NCBI GenBank assembly: GCA_016946835.1
Contig: JACVTC010000139.1
Coordinates: 412,501-476,500 of the forward strand
DNA length: 64,000 bases
From: Neocallimastix lanati (nom. inval.)
Taxonomy: Eukaryota; Neocallimastigomycota; Neocallimastigomycetes; Neocallimastigales; Neocallimastigaceae
Reading direction: 5' to 3'
The number at the start of each line of letters is the position of its first letter. Positions within the stretch are counted from its first letter, which is position 1. Below are positions 37,753-51,098 of this stretch, piece after piece. Position numbers and translations under genes: made by a program. Below the pieces are notes generated by a model, which searched no databases, was not told where the DNA came from, and saw only the letters and a program-made list of their open reading frames with translations.

Positions 37753-38734
37753 AAAAATTAAAATAATATATTTATAAATTTAAGTAATATCAATCAATTT
37801 TGTACTTTCATAAAATTTTAAATTTGACATAATTAATTTTTTATTTTTTTTTCTTTGGAATTAATGAGTAAAAAATATTAATATTAAAATTCATTATTAT
37901 TCATTCTATTTATTGTATCTTAAAGTTAAAGATATTGATATAATTCTTATTTTTTGTTAAAAATTTCATTGTCTTATTTATTTACTAATTTAATTTATTC
38001 ATAGTAAAATTATTTCTTTAATAATACATAATTTAATGATATTTATATATAGTACATTAAATGGATCATACATATTTCAAAACATTAAAAACTGTATAAA
38101 AGAGGATTATAAAAAATAAAAAAAATTTTTGAAACTAAATTATTTGTATCATAAACTATAAAATCTATAAATTATTATTATATATTCTATTTATTTGTAA
38201 TATATTATTTAATGTTTAAAATTATAATAAAAGTTTTAATAAAATAAAAATATAAATTTTCTATCATTTTACATATTTCAAATTAATATTCTTTGAAAAT
38301 AATTTTTTTAAAAAGATAAAAATTGTATTAAAATATTTTTTAAATCATTTTTATAATTGATTATTCATATATATTTTATAATAGAACAATTTATACATAC
38401 ATATATGCATGTATATTTTTAAGTATATAAATATTTATATTTAACGCGTAGAATAATTATTAATATTTTTTGGAAATATTGTAAAATGCTATAAATTATA
38501 ATTAATTATTATTGAAATTTAAAAATATATTTTATCATTATATATAATTATACATCTAGAAATATGATATATTTAATTTGTAAAACAATAGAAGAAATGC
38601 ATTGTTCTTCTGTTTTAATTCTTAAGAATATTGATTTATTAGAAACTATATTTGATTATAATTTTATTATGAATTTGTATAATAATAATTTTTTTTAAAA
38701 TTATGATGCTTATATTAAATATAAGATTTAAAAT
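37491..38734. other. AT-rich region without recognised genes
   Basis: Includes a GATAAT run (37512-37535) and a 30-base A run (37721-37750). I find no gene, LTR or coding relic. Confidence 0.6.
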
Positions 38735-41700
38735 TAGAAATGATATTTATATTTTATTACGTGTCTATTTATTTATTTTATTACTTTTACATTATGAAAG
38801 ACATATTCATTTAACAATATGTCATTTTTACATATTATTTATAATCATTTTTCTATAATAGTCTAACATTTTTGGTAACATTTAATGATACACTGCATGA
38901 TACTATCGAATAAAAGTATTCAACAATTAATTATAATCTACAATGTAATTAACTGTTATATTTAAAATTCCCCTTACATTGCCATTTTCTACACTTCCAT
39001 GATGAAATTGACAATGTGTTTACACTTGGGCCTATAAATACTACTGGTTAATATATCTGCCATCATTGAGTTAGAACGATTGAGTGTTAATTCAAATTCA
39101 TTTTTTATAATTTCATATTTATCATATTTGTATTTAATGTCCATGTATTTGTATCGCTCCTTTTTGTTTTCATTTTCAGCTATATCCTATCATGGGTTAT
39201 TATATATTCTAATATTAATTCAAATATTTTTTGTTGAATATTTCATTTACTAATCATTTTATTCATATAATTTGTTTTGTATATTCTATTAAGCTTGAGA
39301 AATCGGCATCTTGATTTCCATGATATTGGATTATTTTCTAATACAAAATTATTTTTTGAAGTGGATCTTCTTCTAATAACCAGCGAAATCTGTATCACAA
39401 TAAGCTCTTAAAATTTCTTTATAATGTATTAAATAATGCTTTGTTTTTTTTAAGGTATTTTAATATTTGAATACTAACATTCAAATCAGCCTCTGTTGGA
39501 TTCTCAGAAAATTTTGTTCCTTGATTTACTGCAAATGCTATATCAAGTCTTGTTTTTGTTGATACGTATAATAGAGATCCACTTAACTTTTTATAATTAG
39601 TTTTGTTAATTTTTCCAGAGTTTTCTCTATCTTCTCTATCTTCTAATATTACATTAGTACATGGTGTTCTAGCTATTTTAGTATTAATATTGTTTATAAT
39701 ATAGCTAGAGAACATTTTTTCTATATAATCTTTATGATCAGATTTGTAGTTTTTATATGTTTTAATAATATTTATGTCAATGATTTTGCAAACTTTTTTA
39801 TATCCGTAAACATTATATTTAAGTTTTATCTATGTAATATCTTTGGTCATTTCTTTTTTCTCTCCTGTAATTAACATATAATCAACATAAAGTGTTAGTA
39901 ATAAACACAATTTATTATTTTTATATTTATCAAATAAACAATTATTTGTATTATGTTGAATTAATCTAATTTTCTTAAGAAAACCATCAGAATTTATATT
40001 ATTATCATTTTGTTTTTCATTGATCCTATTCATAACCATAGTGAGTATAATATGGATGAATGAAAAGTTTATTATATTTTCTGAATTATTTTTAATTGGT
40101 ATAAAATTAGAATCAATAAAATAGCTCTTCTAAATAGTAGTATAATTTCCACTATTACTTCCTTTTCACATATTGATGAAAAGTCAATCTTTAGCAACTT
40201 TTTCAAAGATAAATAGGCTTTGATTACTAAATAAATTTACCTAATTAATAGATTAATCCATTTTACTCGATTATTTAATAGTCTTATACTTTAAAAGTGT
40301 CAAAATGTCTATTCCTGCGTATAAAGCTTATACAATATAAAAGTGTTCCTAATGATGGGTTTGTATTTAAAATAAAAATATTTTCATCATTTGAATAGAT
40401 GGTAGTAATTAGTTTATTATTTTTAAATAGTTGGAGTCTTTCTTTATTGTTTTACATTTCTATTACTAATTTAAAGTCCTTTTTACATAGGTAATGAATG
40501 GAAATTAAATTGTTTTGTATGTTTAGAGCATAAAACACTTCTCCAATAGAAAAATTATTATTTTTATATATTCCTTTGTACATACCCTTTTTGTAAATTC
40601 TATTGAATTGTTCCTTTGAATATGTAGTCTCTCGATTAGAAACATATTCAATATTAATAATGTTTTTATATATTTAGATAAGTTGATTCATGTTCCACTA
40701 TCAATGATCCATGACTCTCTGTTGTTATTTTCCTTATCATTATTTTCTTCCTTTAAGATTTTGGCCTTTATTTTATTTATCTCTATGTTCCTAGGAGTAA
40801 TTGAATTGCTATTATAATTATCTTCTATAATATTAGTTATTATTTTGAAGCATAAGTCGAATTATGGATTTGAATCTGAATCTGAATTGCTTTGTTTTTC
40901 ATAATTAAAGTTATAATATTTGAAACTTTTTTTACTGCCTTTTATTCTTAAAGATGTTCTTATGTTTTTATTTTTATTTTTATTTCTTAATTTATTAATA
41001 TTATTTTTCATTTCAATTTCAAAAAGTATGGATGGGTTTGTTTTTTAAAATCTTTTTTTTTTTTTTAATTCATTTATCATTAAATATGTACTTGTGTAAT
41101 TATTTAATGGAAATTTTGTATATTCATCAAGGCTGTTCGATATAATAATTCTGACAGAATTGTTATATTTTAAATTTTTTTATTGATGTTTATATATTTA
41201 ATATTCTTTGATATATAATCTCTTAATTCTTCATAATCAAGGAATAATTTCAAATCTGAATATCATTTATGAAAATTTTCATTTGTAATTTTAGAGTTTT
41301 GAATATGAAATTTATTAATTATATTAAATTGAATATTTGGAGGTTCTGCTTTAACAGGAACGTCATTTATTGTTGTGCTTTATGTGTTTGTTTTCTTTGT
41401 TCTCTTTATTTTATTTTTGAAAAACTTTCTGTGATTGATTTTCTGATTTAGGTATTTTAATGTGGATGTTAATATTTCTTTGTTTCAATATTTTGTGAAT
41501 GTTTAATATTTAACATATTGAATTTTGATATTAAAAATTATTAATGAATTATCAAGTCAATTAAACTCTTAATCTGCATAATATAACACTTGGAATAAGA
41601 AATAATATTTATATTTTATTATATGTTTATTTTTTTATTAACACTATTACATTAAGAAAGATCTATTTATTTAAAAATATGTCATTACACGTTCTTTATA

Positions 41701-41825
41701 ATCATTTTTCTATAATAGTCTAACATTATTGGTAATATATAGCGTTACACTGAATATATGCTATCAAATAAAAATATTTTACACTTTATAATATAGTATA
41801 ATATACAATGTAATTAAACACATAA
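38735..41825 (-). mobile_element. Element F: decayed Ty1/copia relic
   Basis: Diverged terminal repeats, about 38735-38955 and 41595-41825, share blocks such as ATAATCATTTTTCTATAATA and CAATGTAATTAA but differ at many positions, so the insertion is old. Readable minus-strand remnants: protease WIIDSGT (near 40700), LISIHYLCKKDFKL (near 40490), RT YVDY in place of YVDD (near 39885), YKKLSGSLLYVSTKTRLDIA (39590-39530), SENPTEADLN, and the RNase H end ADILTSSIYRPK (near 39040). Only about 800 bp separate protease from RT, so the integrase has been deleted. Many stops and frameshifts; no function expected. Confidence 0.78.
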
Positions 41826-42362
41826 TTGTGATAATTAATAGTTTATATATTAATTTAATAATTAAAACATTTTTATAAATTTATTAATTCAAATAATTTT
41901 ATATGAAATATATATTATAATGTATAATTTTAATCTTTATTTAATAAATGAGACAGATCATTTTACACCTACAGAAATTATGATTCATTGTTAATACTTT
42001 AACTTTTAGATATAATTGTACTTGATATACAAATAATAATATTGATAATGAATTTATTCATAATTTATTTATTCGAGGAATTACTTTTAAACTAACTTAA
42101 ATCAAGTAAGCATATTAAATACTGATATTAATAATATAAATATTGCCTATGATATATAGTAACATTAGGTGCTTTGAATTACTATATTATTTAATAAAAC
42201 AGATAGATTAATTAATAATATTTAAATGAAAGAATTGATGATGCATATATATTAATAATATTAAAATTATCTAATTATTCATTATGAGGATATTATTAAA
42301 GATTTGATAGTAAAGTATTCAATAAAAATAATGATATTTCTGATAATCATTGGAATTCTGAA
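41826..42362. other. Unassigned AT-rich segment between F and E
   Basis: No gene or LTR is recognised. It begins directly where the integrase of element E breaks off (GDLVLN then stop), so it may be the 3' part of E or unrelated DNA. Confidence 0.4.
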
Positions 42363-43376
42363 CTAATTTAATACTAAATCTCCAGGTCTAAAAGAACTTC
42401 GGAGTCGTTTTATTTGTTTCCTTCTATCACTCCATAATTTATTTGCTGTTTCTATATTTTCTATTGCTTCCTTTATCCATTGATTATGATTTATGAATTT
42501 CCTAATATAATATTCTTCTTCAGTTTCCTCAGGAAGTCTTTCATCCATATTAATAGTAAGTCCAAATGGTTGTAAGTCTCTTCTACCGTATAGTAATTCG
42601 AAACTACTATACTTAGTCACTTCATTTCTACACGTCCTAAATGCCCATAATGCACTTGGTAGAAGATCATCCCATTCCTTGTCATTACTTCCTAGAATCC
42701 TTAAGTATTTAGAGATTTCCCGGTTACGATTTTCTACCTCACCATTTGACGCAGGATGATATGTATTAATATAATGTACATAAACATCATTCAAATCTAA
42801 AAAAGCCTTGGTTTTATCCGCAATAAATTGTGGTCCATTATCTGTTATTAATAATTCAGGAATTCCATGTCGTGCAAAAACATTAGTGAGAAATCTTATA
42901 ACATCTTCTGATTCTGTTTTTTTCAATGGCTCCGCTTATACCCATTTGGTTAGGTAATCTACTAAAACTATTATATATCGGTTTCCACGCTTTGTTCTGT
43001 ATAATGGTCCAATTAAATCTAATCCAACTCTAGAAAATGGTAGACCAGGTGGAGTAGCCAAATCTTCAGGATAGCTATTCGTTGGCTGAGGTTTGCAAGT
43101 TTGGCAATTATGACAACATTTAATAAATAATTTGATATCTTTGATCATACCTTTCCAGTAAAAATCTCTTCTCAGCCTATGATATGTTTTATAAATGCCC
43201 TCATGTCCTATAGTATGAGCTGCATTTATTAATTTCCATTTTTCTTCTTGATTGTTGATAACTTTCCTTAATATATTATTTTGTTTATAATATAGAATAT
43301 TATCTATTTTAACAAATTTTTGATTAATATAATTTTCTAAAAATCTATTTAAACAATTTTCATGGTCCACAGCATT
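42363..43376 (-). pseudogene. Element E integrase, truncated
   Basis: HHCC zinc region HTIGHEGIYKTYHRLRRDFY ... CCHNCQTCKP, then catalytic residues in VGLDLIGPL, ITDNGPQF and SNGEVENRNRE (all present). TAA at about 42933-42935 replaces a codon between TKWV and AEPLKKTES. The frame ends at GDLVLN, before any chromodomain. Confidence 0.85.
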
Positions 43377-43886
43377 ATTGTTATTATTGTCATCAACCTT
43401 ATTATTGTTATTATTAATATTATCATTACTATTATAAGGATCATTAATATTAATACATATATTATTAATTTCTTCTTTTTTATTTTTATTATTATTTTCT
43501 AAAATTTTATATTCTTCAATTTCTTCATTTAGTATTCTTGTATTATTAACTTGAGGAATAATATTATTATTTTTATCTTCATTATTTAAATTTTTATTGA
43601 CATCCTTATTTTCATTATTTAAATTTTTATTTTTATTTTTATTTTTATTTTCATTATCCTTACTATTGATTTTATTTTTGACTTTATTGTTATTTTCCTT
43701 AATAGTAAATTTATTTTTATTATTTTTGAAAATGAATTTATTAATGTTTTCATTAATAAAATTTTTATTATTATTTTCATTTTCAATATTTGTAATTTTG
43801 CTTTTATCTTTAATATTATCTCCATTATTTATTAACTTTTCCTTTAAATCATTTTTATATTTTCCAACGTTATTAGTTTCTTTGTT
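43377..43886 (-). pseudogene. Asn/Lys-rich linker between RNase H and integrase of element E
   Basis: About 170 codons of Asn, Lys, Glu and Asp (NENKNKNKNKN-type). A frameshift near 43885 separates it from the RNase H frame. Plus-strand Leu/Phe frames here are its shadow. Confidence 0.6.
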
Positions 43887-46800
43887 TAGTTATTAAATAA
43901 CCCCTCCCCCTCCTTAAAATTGTTATTAATATTATTAATATTTAAAGAATTTTTATTGTCATTGATATTAATTTTATAATCTTTTTTAACAGACATTCTA
44001 GATAAAGCATCAGCAACTACGCTTTTCTTACCTTCTTCATATTTAACATTAATTTTTAAAGTACTAAATTCTGTTATCCATCTTACATGGCGACTGGAAG
44101 TAGGTTCCTTATTATTAAAGATATAAATTAATGGTTTGTGGTCAGTAAAAAGAATAGTTTCAAAGTTATTTCCTGTAAGAAAAGGTTTAAATTTTTTTAC
44201 ACAATAAAAAGCAGCTAGACCTTCAAGTTCTGTTATACTATAGTTGTTTTCAGCGTTGGATAGAGTTCTACTATCATAATATAAGGGTTTTTCAACGTTA
44301 TTATCATCATCAAGTTGTAAAAGTACTCCTCCAATACCCGCTTTTGATGCATCAGTACGAATTATAAATGGTTTATTAAAATTAGGAGGTGATAAAATTG
44401 GAGCTTTAACTAGTTGAGTTTTTAAATATTCAAAGACTATGTTACATTCAGTAGACCAAATAAAAGGAGTATCTTTCTTAGTTAGTTCATATAAGGGTTT
44501 AGCAATTTGTGCAAAATTACTAATAAATTTCTGGTAGTACCCAATTGCTCCAAGAAATGAACTTAATTGTTTAATATTAATAGGAGGTAACCAATTAGTA
44601 ATTATTTCAATTTTAGAAATCATAGGTTTTATGCCTTTAGTTGATAAAGTATGACCTAATAAATCGACTTCTTCTTGAAAGAAGTGGCACTTTTCAAAAT
44701 TGACTTTTTGGTCCATTATTATTAAGAATTTGGAATACTTTTTCAATGTCTTTTACGTGTTGTTCCAACGAACTAGAATAAATAACTAAATCATCAATAT
44801 AGATAAAAACACATACACCAATTAAATCAAAGAAAATTCCATTCATCTCCCTTTGGAAGGTTGCAGGAGCATTACAAAGACCAAACGGCATGACTTCAAA
44901 ATTAAAATTGCCGTACAAAGTAGTAAAACGTGTAATATCTTTATCATCAGGATGCATCGGAATTTGATGATATCCTGAAAATAAGTCAATCGTAGATAAT
45001 ATTGTGGTATCACTACTGATATAATAAAGTATGTCATCAATTAGAGGATGAGCATACGCATCCTTTAAGTACAGTTATTAATCTTTTTATAATCAACACA
45101 CATTCTAACTTGTCCATTTTTCTTCGGAAAAAGTACAACGGGGGAAGACCACGGAGAACTATAAGGAACTATTAATTTATTATTAATTAATTTAATTAAT
45201 TCTTTTTTTAATGCATCAGCTTGTACTTTTGAAACACGATATGCGCGTTGTTTTATGGGTTCTGTTCCAGGAATTAAATTTATTCTGTGGGGATATAATT
45301 TTGAGGATCCCAAATCATCAGTTTTTAACGCTAGTACACTAATATATTCTAAAAATAAATTTTCAACACTTGATTTTAGATGTTCTGTTAGTTTATTAAT
45401 AATAGAATAAATCATCTCAGATTTTGTCTTAGTATCGTTATCTTTATTGTCTATTACTTCATTTGTTATGACTAAAAGTGCTGGTATTAAATAAGTATTA
45501 ATATTGTGTAATTTATTTTTATATTCTTTATCATTTATTTTAGCTTTAAGTAATTTAGGAGGTTCATTTATTTCATCATTAAAATTTCTTTCTGAAATGT
45601 TTTTAAGTGAATTATGAGAATTTAATTTTGACGTATCATTATTAATATTTTCAGTATTTATTTTAGGATTATTTATTTTTTTATAAATGAATTCGTTATT
45701 ATTATTTTCAATATTATTTATTTGTTCAGTAATTATTTTAGGATTATTTATTTTATTATTAGAGATATCATTATTATTTTTTTTAATATTATTTAAATTT
45801 GAATTAATATTATTATCAATTATAACATCAAGAAAACATGATGGATCATCTTTAAAATTATTAATATGAATATTTGGAATATCAGATTCCACATAAATAA
45901 AGAAGGTATTATTATCATTATTATTTATATCCAACTCATCATTTAATTCATTTTCATTAATGTCAGAACATTCATCACTTAAACTATCATCATTATTATT
46001 TTCATCTAGTTCTTGATCACCTTCATTTGTTTCATCAGTAGGTTTAAGATTAACATCATAAAATAATGAGGCTAGTTTAACAAAATTATTATCATCATCA
46101 ATATAATACAAAGTATCATTTACTAAGTTTATATCAATACGATTTCTTTTTAAAGTATCAACACCAATTAATATATCAAATATATCATCTTTCTCTATTT
46201 TCCTAAAATAATCTAAAAATGTGTATTTTCCAATAGTTATTGATAATTCATAAATATCAGAGTCAATAGAATTATTTGAATAAACTTGAAAAATCTTCTC
46301 TGATATTCTTCCAATAGGATTTTTATTAATATTATATTTTTTCAGAGCTGAAGATGTAATTAAATTTACACTAGCACAAGAGTCAAGAAATATTTCGACT
46401 GGTTTTTTATCAACTGTTCCTTTGACTTTAATCACCTTGTGCTGACTAACAATATTCATGACATTAATTAGTGAAGTATTTGCTTTTGTTGTATTATTCC
46501 CTTTTCCTTCTGTTAAACGTAGGGCTTTAGTAAATTCTGATCTAAACTTTGGGAATAAGTCTAATAAGTAAACTAGTTTTGTTATTACTTCAGTTGAAGC
46601 TACCTCCTTAATTAAATCATTTATTTTATATTCTTCAAAAGTTTCCATCATTTTAATGTGTTTTTCCAGTTTATTAAATTCTTGAGTGATGGATATTTTA
46701 TTATTATTTTCTTCACTTAATATTTCTTTTATTTTTTCCTTTTTATTAATTTTTTTAGCATTCCTTATATTTGGTTGATTAATTACCGAAATGTCAAGGT

Positions 46801-47084
46801 AATTTAATTTATTTGTATTTATATTATTATTATCATTATCTTGTAATATATTATTTTTCTGAGATTTATTATTACGTATTTCTTTTTTCTTAGCTATTTA
46901 ATTTTCATTATTTTTAGAGTTAGTAATATTATTGTGTTTTTTATTATTTATTTCTGTATCTGTTAGAGAAATATTGTCATGAATTTCAATTATATCATTA
47001 AAAGAAACATGTAAAAGTTTTGTGTAGGTAGGTAAGATTCTTGCTATATCTTTCCTAGTTTGGGTTAAATTGGTCAAGTCAAGA
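43887..47084 (-). pseudogene. Element E protease-RT-RNase H region, frameshifted
   Basis: The protease motif IFLDSCASVNLI (near 46390) has Cys where retroviral-type proteases have Gly (DSG/DTG). RT: VVLFPKKNGQVRMCVDYKKI, first Asp in STIDLFSGYHQ, FEVMPFGLCNAPATFQ, IYIDDLVIYSSS. RNase H: RTDASKAGIGGV, TELEGLAAFY, FTDHKPLIYI, VVADALSR. Single-base frameshifts lie near 45065 and 44700, and a TAA interrupts near 46898. An Asn/Asp-rich spacer (45600-46050) sits between protease and RT. Confidence 0.85.
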
Positions 47085-48204
47085 TGTTTTTATTAATTAT
47101 AACAATTTAATTAAATTTAAATAATAAATAACACACACAGAGTTTTATAATTAAGATTTCAATATTTAAGATTTATGTTTTATTAGAACTCTATTTAATA
47201 TATATTTTAATAATAAAATTAACTAAGATTAATACAAAGAATTATTTATTGTTATAATTAATTTATTAACTTTAAGTTAACACATTAAATTAATAATCTT
47301 ACAAAGAATTCAAAATATGGAATTTCAAATCCTTTTTATACTAAACTAAAATAATAATTAACAATATAATTAATTAATAAATTTTAATCTTAATATATTC
47401 ATACATGTATATAAACTATATAAAATATAATAAAAAAATAATATTGATATGAATCTTTTAATAAAATAACTATATAAATTATTCATAAAACAATTTAATA
47501 ATAAAACTAATTTAATAATCAAATATAAAATAAAATAAAATAAAATATTAAAACTAATTAAAAATTCTCTTTCGGAAATCTTTAGAATGATAAAGAATTC
47601 CTTAGAATCTTTTAGAAATAATTAAATAAAACATATAATAATAAAATATATAAAACTTATAAAACTTATTTAAAATATTATAAAACTATTACTAATAACT
47701 AATTCTGTATTTTTAATTAATAATAAAAATTAATAATATAATTTCCAAGTTAAGAGATTTATCTAATATAAATTTCTTAATTAATAATTTAGGGTCTTAA
47801 TTAAATAATTAAATTATATTTTTATATTTAGAATATCTTTAAATTCCAATATCTCGTTATCTAGTTGTCTAATAAGGTTGATTTTAACATATGTTGTAGT
47901 TCTCGACCGTAGCTTTCCAATGGATATAATTTTAGCGGTAATATCAATACAATATTTCCATTATTTGTTGAGTTATCGTTGTTTTTCTTCATGTTATTTT
48001 TCTCAAATTCTTAAGGGTTAAATTAAATTAAATTATCTTTAATAAATAAGTCCAAACCCTTTGGTTTCTAATTATTTAATGTTTCTAATATTTATTTTTA
48101 TAATTAAAATCGAATTAAAATAATTTTTTGTCAATAACTAAATTAAATTTCAATTGATCTAATAGTGAATTTTAACTTCAAATCCACTAGTATTCGTAAC
48201 ATCG
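47085..48204 (-). repeat. 3' LTR of element D
   Basis: On the minus strand it starts TGTTACGAATAC at 48204, directly after the purine tract TTGGGGGAGCGA (48205-48216), and ends ATAAAAACA at 47085, where the coding frame of E resumes. That makes about 1120 bp. The outer border is inferred from E's frame because no second LTR is available. Arms TAGTGGATTT and AAATTCACTA near its start can form a hairpin. Confidence 0.65.
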
Positions 48205-49156
48205 CTCCCCCAAGGAAAATCGAATTCCAGGCGATTGTCAATAACCAAATTAATATAATTTAAAGTTTAAATTAATAATTTTAATTAAATAATAATTTTC
48301 TGGTAGTAGAAGTGAATATTTTAAAACTAATTTTGAATAAAAATTGAATAAAAACCTTTATAAAACTTGATATATTTCTTAATAACTTGTTATTGAATAT
48401 TATATTTGTTAATATACTATGGAGTGTATTGTAATATATAAGGAAAAAATTTTAATTGAAAAATTTAATTTTTCCAAACCTTAATTAATAATATTTTAGA
48501 AAAATTATAATGAAATTATTAATAAAAAAAAAATTTTTTTTTTTGAAAAATATTATGAAAAATATTTTTGTTGATGATAAAATAAAATAGAATAAATGAA
48601 CTGAATATATGATATTTAATTATTATAATTGTGTTTAAAATTTAATAATAATTGTGTGTGATTACAACTCTTTATGAGATAATAATTTGAATAAATTTTT
48701 ATATTGATAAATTTGAATATTTTCCCGTTGAATTTAGAATAAAAATTGAAGTGTATTTTAATTAAATAAATATTAAATTCTATATTAAATTTTTGAAAAA
48801 CTTTTTTGAAATGTAATTTACATTCGTTATGAAGTTTACTGTAATTTTGAAATAAATCGTTATGATAAGTGTCTTATTGATTAATAATGTTGATAATATA
48901 TTATTTTTCGTGTTGAATAATTAATTTATTGAATAATGATATAAATTGAAAATTGAATTTAATGCTTTCGAATACTTTTATTAAATTTAATTAATAATTC
49001 TTATTATTTTTTGTGCAATGGTCATGTGGGTTCATAAAATTTTTAATATCTTCATCTAATTCCTTTAGTTTTTTGAATAGTTCTGTCAATAAGAATTTAA
49101 GCATGGAGTTGTAGTAATTTTTTTACTATCTAAAATATTCTCTGGGCGTTTTTCTT
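48205..49156 (-). other. Remnant between RNase H and 3' LTR of element D
   Basis: About 950 bp of AT-rich sequence where roughly 1.5 kb of integrase would be expected. After a frameshift, a short readable piece LEEKRPENILDSKK remains, matching the start of the spacer that follows RNase H in relatives. The integrase is gone. Confidence 0.6.
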
Positions 49157-50535
49157 CTAGTCCTTTTCGTAATTAGGTCTTCTGGATAAGCTATCTGGTT
49201 TACCATTCTTTCTTCCTTGACGGTAAATAAGTTGAAAATTATATTCTTGAAAGAATAAATGCCAACGATGTTGTCGTTGATTTTCAACTTTTCCTCCTAA
49301 TGTATAAATAAGATTTTTATGATCCGTGAATACTGTAACTTGGTACTTAGCTCCGAGTAATAAGTGTCTCCAGGTAGAAAATGCACTTTTTATAGCTAAT
49401 AATTCTTTTTCAGTTATTGAATAATTAAGTTCGGCATTATTTAAACTTCTAGAATAATATGCAACAGGATGAAGTTTTCCTTTATCATCTTTTTGTGATA
49501 AAATTGCACCAATTGCAAAGTTACTTGCGTCGCATTCAACAATAAATGGTTTTTGAGTGTCTGGATGTAACAAAATCGGAGATGTAGTAAATCTTCGCTA
49601 TAATTCCTTAAAGGCTTCTTCACAGCTTTTAGTCCAGATGAATTTCATATTTTTCTTTGTTAAATTATGTAATGGTTTAGCTATAAATGCAAAGTTCTTA
49701 ACAAATCGACGGTAGTAATTGCATAAACCTAAAAATCGTTGTATATCTTTAACACATTTTGGAGTTGGCCATTCTTTTACTGATTTAATTTTATTTGGAT
49801 CGGTGGCGATTCCTTTTCCAGAAATAACATGTCCTAAAAATTCGACCTTTTGCTTGTGGAATTCACACTTCTTTGGTTTAGCGTATAAATTATTCTTTAA
49901 TAAGGTTTTTAAAACAGTTCTAACATGTTCTACATGTTCATCTAAAGTTTTTGAATAAATTAATATATCATCTAAGTATAAAATGACGAATTTTTCTAAA
50001 TATGGTCTTAAAACTGAATTAATGAATGATTGAAAAGTTGCAGGGGCGTTTGTTAATCCAAATGGCATTACTAGATATTCGTAATGTCCATATTTTGTGC
50101 GAAAAGCGGTTTTATATTCATCACCTTCTCTAATACGAATTAAATTATAAGCAGAGCGGAGATCTAATTTAGTAAAATAATTTGCACCTTGAACTCGTTC
50201 AATAATATCTGTTATTAAAGGTAATGGGTATGAATTTCTAACTGTAACAGCATTAAGTTTTTTATAATCAATGCAAAGGCGTAAAGTTCCATCTTTCTTT
50301 TTCTGAAATAACACTGGATAGCCAGCAGGTGATTCTGAAGGTCTGATAAAACCTTTCTTCAAGTTTTCTTCGATATATTCTTTTAAAACTTGACTTTCTT
50401 CTTCTGTAAGTGGATAAATTGGACCATAATGTAAGGTAGCATCCTTTTGAAGCACTATTTTACAATCAGTAAGTCGATGAGGGGGTAGTTTATCAGCATT
50501 AATTTTACTAAAAACTTCTATTAAATCTCTATATG
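49157..50535 (-). pseudogene. Element D reverse transcriptase and RNase H
   Basis: RT is complete: [52 protein letters not shown] and LYLDDILIYS keep all three catalytic Asp. A TAG at 49598-49600 in FKEL-RRF looks like an AAG to TAG change. RNase H follows in the same frame: [45 protein letters not shown], then stop at 49157. Confidence 0.9.
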
Positions 50536-51085
50536 TGTAACGTGAGGGACACTCAAATAAGAGAAAACAATAGGCAGCACTGAATATTAATAATAAGTAA
50601 AAAAATTGTTTTGTTAGAAATTGTTTTATTTAAAGATAAATTTATTTAAAATATTTAATTATTAATTAATCAATTAATATTGTAATATATCAAATTACTT
50701 ATTATTAATTAATCAATTAATAAAAGCACGAATTAAAAATATTTCTTTTGTGAAAATTTACTCATATTTATACTTTTTACGGAAAAACAGTTTGTATGAT
50801 TTTCAAAAATTTTAGAATCTTAGAAAAATCGTTTAAAACTGATTTTCTCGGTTAATTTAGAAACTAATGGAAGAAAGGATAAAATAAAATAAAAAATTCA
50901 TTTTAATTATTAAGAATTTCTATGAAATTCTTAAAGAAAATACAGAAAGAATTAACTAGAACAATGAAAATAAAATATTCAAAAAGTAGGTTTAAGTGTG
51001 AATCGAACTCGAGTAGTTCGATTCATGGCTATAGCTCTAACCGCTATACCAAGATTTCCTTTTACAAATTTTAGTATTCGTTACA
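50536..51085 (-). repeat. 3' LTR of element B
   Basis: 550 bp. On the minus strand it runs TGTAACGAATAC...TTACA. The plus-strand left end TGTAACGTGAGGGACAC matches the LTR at 63518 (TGTAACGAGTGGGACAC), and the two are near identical thereafter. It contains the tRNA-like block at 51000-51051. Confidence 0.92.
51000..51051 (-). other. tRNA-like segment in the element B LTR
   Basis: On the minus strand, A-box-like TGGTATAGCGG (51051-51041) and B-box-like GAGTTCGATTC (51010-51000). Arms TATAGC and GCTATA form a hairpin around GGTTAGA, at the same place as the CATAGTG/CACTATG hairpin of element A but with different bases. A second perfect 10-bp inverted repeat, GAATCGAACT and AGTTCGATTC, surrounds CGAGT (51000-51024). 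Confidence 0.55.
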
Positions 51086-51098
51086 TGGTCCTCCTCAA
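51086..51098 (-). promoter_or_regulatory. Polypurine tract of element B
   Basis: Minus-strand TTGAGGAGGACCA directly before the 3' LTR, as in element A. Confidence 0.85.

Larger units (their letters stand above)
42363..47084 (-). mobile_element. Element E: Ty3/gypsy retrotransposon, left part of the outermost nest member
   Basis: Protease, RT, RNase H and integrase in gypsy order on the minus strand, unlike elements A-D in sequence. The reading frame upstream of the protease runs into the LTR of element D at 47084, so the gag half should lie right of the window. No LTR of E is seen at the left end, where the integrase stops abruptly at 42363. It carries several frameshifts and stops. Confidence 0.82.
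47085..50535 (-). mobile_element. Element D: Ty3/gypsy element inserted in E and interrupted by B
   Basis: Only the 3' half is in the window: part of pol and the 3' LTR. Its frame is cut at 50536 by the 3' LTR of element B, in the YRDLIEVFSKINADKLPPHR stretch just before RT. The rest should resume beyond B's other LTR, right of the window. D lacks an integrase. Confidence 0.82.

Noticed and set aside
41269-41451. 60-residue plus-strand frame with Cys-rich stretch
   Set aside because: Short, AT-biased and lying in the decayed gag region of relic F on the other strand.
43597-43896. Plus-strand Leu/Phe frame
   Set aside because: Shadow of the Asn/Lys linker of element E on the minus strand.
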